A program made the translations under genes and the position numbers. From NCBI RefSeq assembly GCF_000682715.1, contig NZ_AWFH01000005.1, positions 36,949 to 100,948 on the forward strand: 64,000 nt of DNA, given 5' to 3'. This stretch comes from Hyphomonas atlantica corrig. (GTDB taxonomy: Bacteria > Pseudomonadota > Alphaproteobacteria > Caulobacterales > Hyphomonadaceae). This document shows positions 62,667 to 64,000 of this stretch, piece after piece (position 1 is the stretch's first letter; each line of letters starts with the position of its first letter). Below the pieces are notes generated by a model. That model was not told where the DNA came from. It did not search any database and was given only the letters and a program-made list of their open reading frames with translations.

Positions 62667-62990
62667 ATGGCTAACGCACTTGGATATGTCAGCGAAACAG
62701 ACACAGGCTTTGAAGGCGCACTTGCCATGATGAGCCTCAACACGCCGATCCGCATCATCAAAAATGACGAAAAGACCGCCGACAAACAGCCCGATTTCAG
62801 GGTCTATGCCGGAGAGAAAGGCTCCGATATTGGCGGCGGCTGGGTCCGCACCGCGAAGTCTTCGGGCCGCGAATATGTCTCGCTCACCCTCGCAGACCCG
62901 ATGATCGGCCCGCGCAAAATCTATGCGAACCTCGCCCCGGTCAAGGATAAGGATGGCCGCCACGTCATCCTCTGGAACCCGCAGGGCTAG
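62667..62990 (+). CDS. DUF736 protein (second copy)
   Basis: Protein of 107 aa starting MANALGYVSETDTGFEGALA, with DFRVYAGEKGSDIGGGWVR and HVILWNPQG as in DUF736. It differs clearly from the copy at 34935-35249 (about 30-35 percent by eye). The ATG at 62667 has AGGAG 8 nt upstream; the ATG at 62661 is too close to that RBS. Confidence 0.88.
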   Translation: MANALGYVSETDTGFEGALAMMSLNTPIRIIKNDEKTADKQPDFRVYAGEKGSDIGGGWVRTAKSSGREYVSLTLADPMIGPRKIYANLAPVKDKDGRHVILWNPQG

Positions 62991-63013
62991 ACGCCGAAAC
63001 ACCAACCATAACG

Positions 63014-63047
63014 CCGCCCCGGAGGCTTTCTCCGGGGCGGTTTTTTT
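63014..63047 (+). terminator. Strong Rho-independent terminator after DUF736
   Basis: CCGCCCCGGAG pairs with CTCCGGGGCGG (11 perfect bp) around GCTTT, followed by seven T. It ends the DUF736 transcript, 24 nt after the stop. Confidence 0.92.
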
Positions 63048-63167
63048 ATGCTTTTTCCTTGGTTAAAACGTCGGGGGAAAATTCATGTGATCCATTTTCC
63101 CTCTGCAAAATCCCGCAATCTCCGCCAATCCTTTCGTCTCAAAAGTGATGAAAGGACACTGTGTACA

Positions 63168-63410
63168 ATGACGAAAAACAGACGAAATGATCGCCGAAAC
63201 GATGGCTGGCCGGAGCTTTTGAGTGTCGAGGAAGCGGCAGAATTTCTGAGGCTGAAACGCTCAACGCTTGACCATTATCGCTGCGAGGGACGCGGGCCGA
63301 TTTACCGCAAACATGGCGCGCGGGTCTTCTATCCGAAACCCGATCTCATCCGCTGGTCAGAGCGCAATTCCTATGCGTCCACATCCGAACGCCTGCAGAA
63401 GCCGGAATGA
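63168..63410 (+). CDS. AlpA/MerR-like helix-turn-helix protein
   Basis: Protein of 80 aa with an HTH_17 fold (LLSVEEAAEFLRLKRSTLDHY, read as LSVEEAAEFLRLKRSTLDH), a short wing (ARVFYPKPDLIRW) and a basic start. Such proteins serve as excisionases or transcription regulators. ATG at 63168 is preceded by AAAGGA; an upstream frame adds a 40-residue leader. It overlaps traF by 4 nt. Confidence 0.8.
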   Translation: MTKNRRNDRRNDGWPELLSVEEAAEFLRLKRSTLDHYRCEGRGPIYRKHGARVFYPKPDLIRWSERNSYASTSERLQKPE

Positions 63411-63982
63411 AAAAGCGCACGCTTTGGATGACAGGATTTAGCGCCGGTCTTGTCTTTTTCGGTCTGGTTCTCGACCCCGCAGATCGCTTGATCTGGAACC
63501 GGACCGCGAGCGCACCGACAGGGCTTTACTGGCTGAGCGACGCGCCCTTCACCCCTGGCCGATGGGTCGTCGTCTCCAGCCAGAGCGTGCAAGCGAACTG
63601 GGCGCAGGAGCATGAATTTGTTGGCGAAGACTGGCCGTTATTGAAACAGATTGCCGGGGGTCCCGGCGATGAAATCTGCCGGACCGGACGCGACATTCTG
63701 ATCAATGATGAAGTTGTGGCGGAAGCGCTGATTGTCGATTCCAGTGGCCGAAACCTGCCTGTGTGGGATGGCTGTGTCCGGCTTGAAAGCGATGAGCTTT
63801 TCCTGCTGACGCCGCATCCGGCGTCGCTTGATGGCCGGTATTTCGGTCCCGTAAAACAAACAGACCTGGATGGCGTCGCCATCCCCGTTTTCGTGGCCCG
63901 GGACAGACAGGGCGCAAGCGGATGCAAAGCGATACATGCGGATGCAAGGGAATCAGAAGCGAACCCGGTAGTGCTGTCGTAA
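63407..63982 (+). CDS. traF: TraF-type S26 signal peptidase
   Basis: Membrane protease of 191 aa that matures the TrbC pilin in trb-type systems. N-terminal TM (about 8-24); the Ser in TASAPTGLYWL and Lys in LLKQIAGGPGDEICR are the S26 catalytic dyad; FGPV and DGVAIPVF close the fold. Its partners are the trb genes 20-28 kb away on the other side of the metal cargo. Last gene visible before the window edge. Confidence 0.9.
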   Translation: MKKRTLWMTGFSAGLVFFGLVLDPADRLIWNRTASAPTGLYWLSDAPFTPGRWVVVSSQSVQANWAQEHEFVGEDWPLLKQIAGGPGDEICRTGRDILINDEVVAEALIVDSSGRNLPVWDGCVRLESDELFLLTPHPASLDGRYFGPVKQTDLDGVAIPVFVARDRQGASGCKAIHADARESEANPVVLS

Positions 63983-64000
63983 CCCCGCCCGCCCCCTGCC

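Larger units (their letters stand above)
27425..64000. mobile_element. Integrative and conjugative element at tRNA-Asp (right end not seen)
   Basis: Starting at the 3' end of tRNA-Asp, the region carries a tyrosine recombinase, a Xre/RES/SPARTA defence block, a full trbBCDEJLFGI set, DUF736/DUF2274/DUF2285 accessory proteins, a metal resistance cargo, ardC, a ParB-like protein and TraF. This combination is characteristic of trb-type elements in alphaproteobacteria. The relaxase, coupling protein and the second attachment site must lie beyond the window if the element is complete. The left edge is set at the tRNA acceptor stem; the right edge is the window end. Confidence 0.8.

Noticed and set aside
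27359..64000. CRISPR array or IS element
   Set aside because: No regularly spaced repeat units and no transposase frame were seen in the window.
44801..64000. Relaxase and VirD4/TraG coupling protein
   Set aside because: Looked for in the element; not present in any frame in the window, so not annotated.

Overview
The window is high-GC DNA from an alphaproteobacterium. Signs of this are the rplY(ctc)-pth pair, a ChvG/ChvI-type two-component system, a PhrB-type iron-sulfur photolyase, an ECF11-like promoter, and a trb-type conjugation module with the DUF736/DUF2274/DUF2285 proteins common in sphingomonads, Caulobacterales and Hyphomonadaceae. A Hyphomonadaceae-like host is my guess; no marker settles the family. 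Roughly 1-27.4 kb is chromosomal core and 27.4-64 kb is an integrated mobile element whose right end lies outside the window.

Core (1-27.4 kb): translation genes pth (cut by the window edge) and rplY; an acetate-type uptake and activation set (DUF4212 small subunit, VC_2705-type symporter, acs); a ChvG-like kinase and ChvI-like regulator separated by a cyclophilin, a DUF3995 protein and an alpha/beta hydrolase; an HxlR regulator divergent from a DUF4437 cupin lipoprotein and an NfsB nitroreductase; polA; a quinone-reductase-like enzyme; a sulfur amino-acid cluster (cysK-like, sseA-like, metC-like, then an SLC13 permease); a ChrR-like cupin, DUF6134 protein and photolyase operon behind an ECF11-like promoter; and an AsmA-family protein.

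Mobile element (27.4 kb to the end): it starts at an intact tRNA-Asp(GTC) followed by a tyrosine recombinase. Next comes a defence cargo block on the minus strand: an Xre antitoxin, a RES toxin, a TIR-APAZ protein, a short Argonaute (together a SPARTA-type NAD-depleting abortive system) and an unrecognised 505-aa protein with a hydrophobic C-terminus. The conjugation operon trbB-C-D-E-J-L-F-G-I follows (minus strand), with DUF2274, DUF736 and a small protein behind it. A diverged second copy of the trbF 5' end and a short hairpin sit between trbL and trbF.

Beyond a DUF2285 regulator lies a heavy-metal island: P1B-4 ATPase, CzcA/B/C-type RND pump, a secreted His-rich protein, a lipoprotein, LspA, a CDF-like transporter with a metal-binding domain, a ZntR/CadR-like MerR regulator, a frameshifted second CDF-like transporter, and two isoprenylcysteine-methyltransferase-like membrane proteins. 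Three matching MerR-type promoters (dyad CTAYAG-N3-CTGTAG in a 19-bp spacer) precede the lipoprotein, the CDF-lspA pair and the frameshifted CDF gene, giving a small regulon. The element resumes with ardC (preceded by a large inverted repeat), a ParB-like protein, a second DUF736 protein, an AlpA-like HTH protein and the TraF protease. The relaxase and VirD4 coupling protein are not in the window. All starts were judged by eye from RBS spacing and family length; no database search was run.
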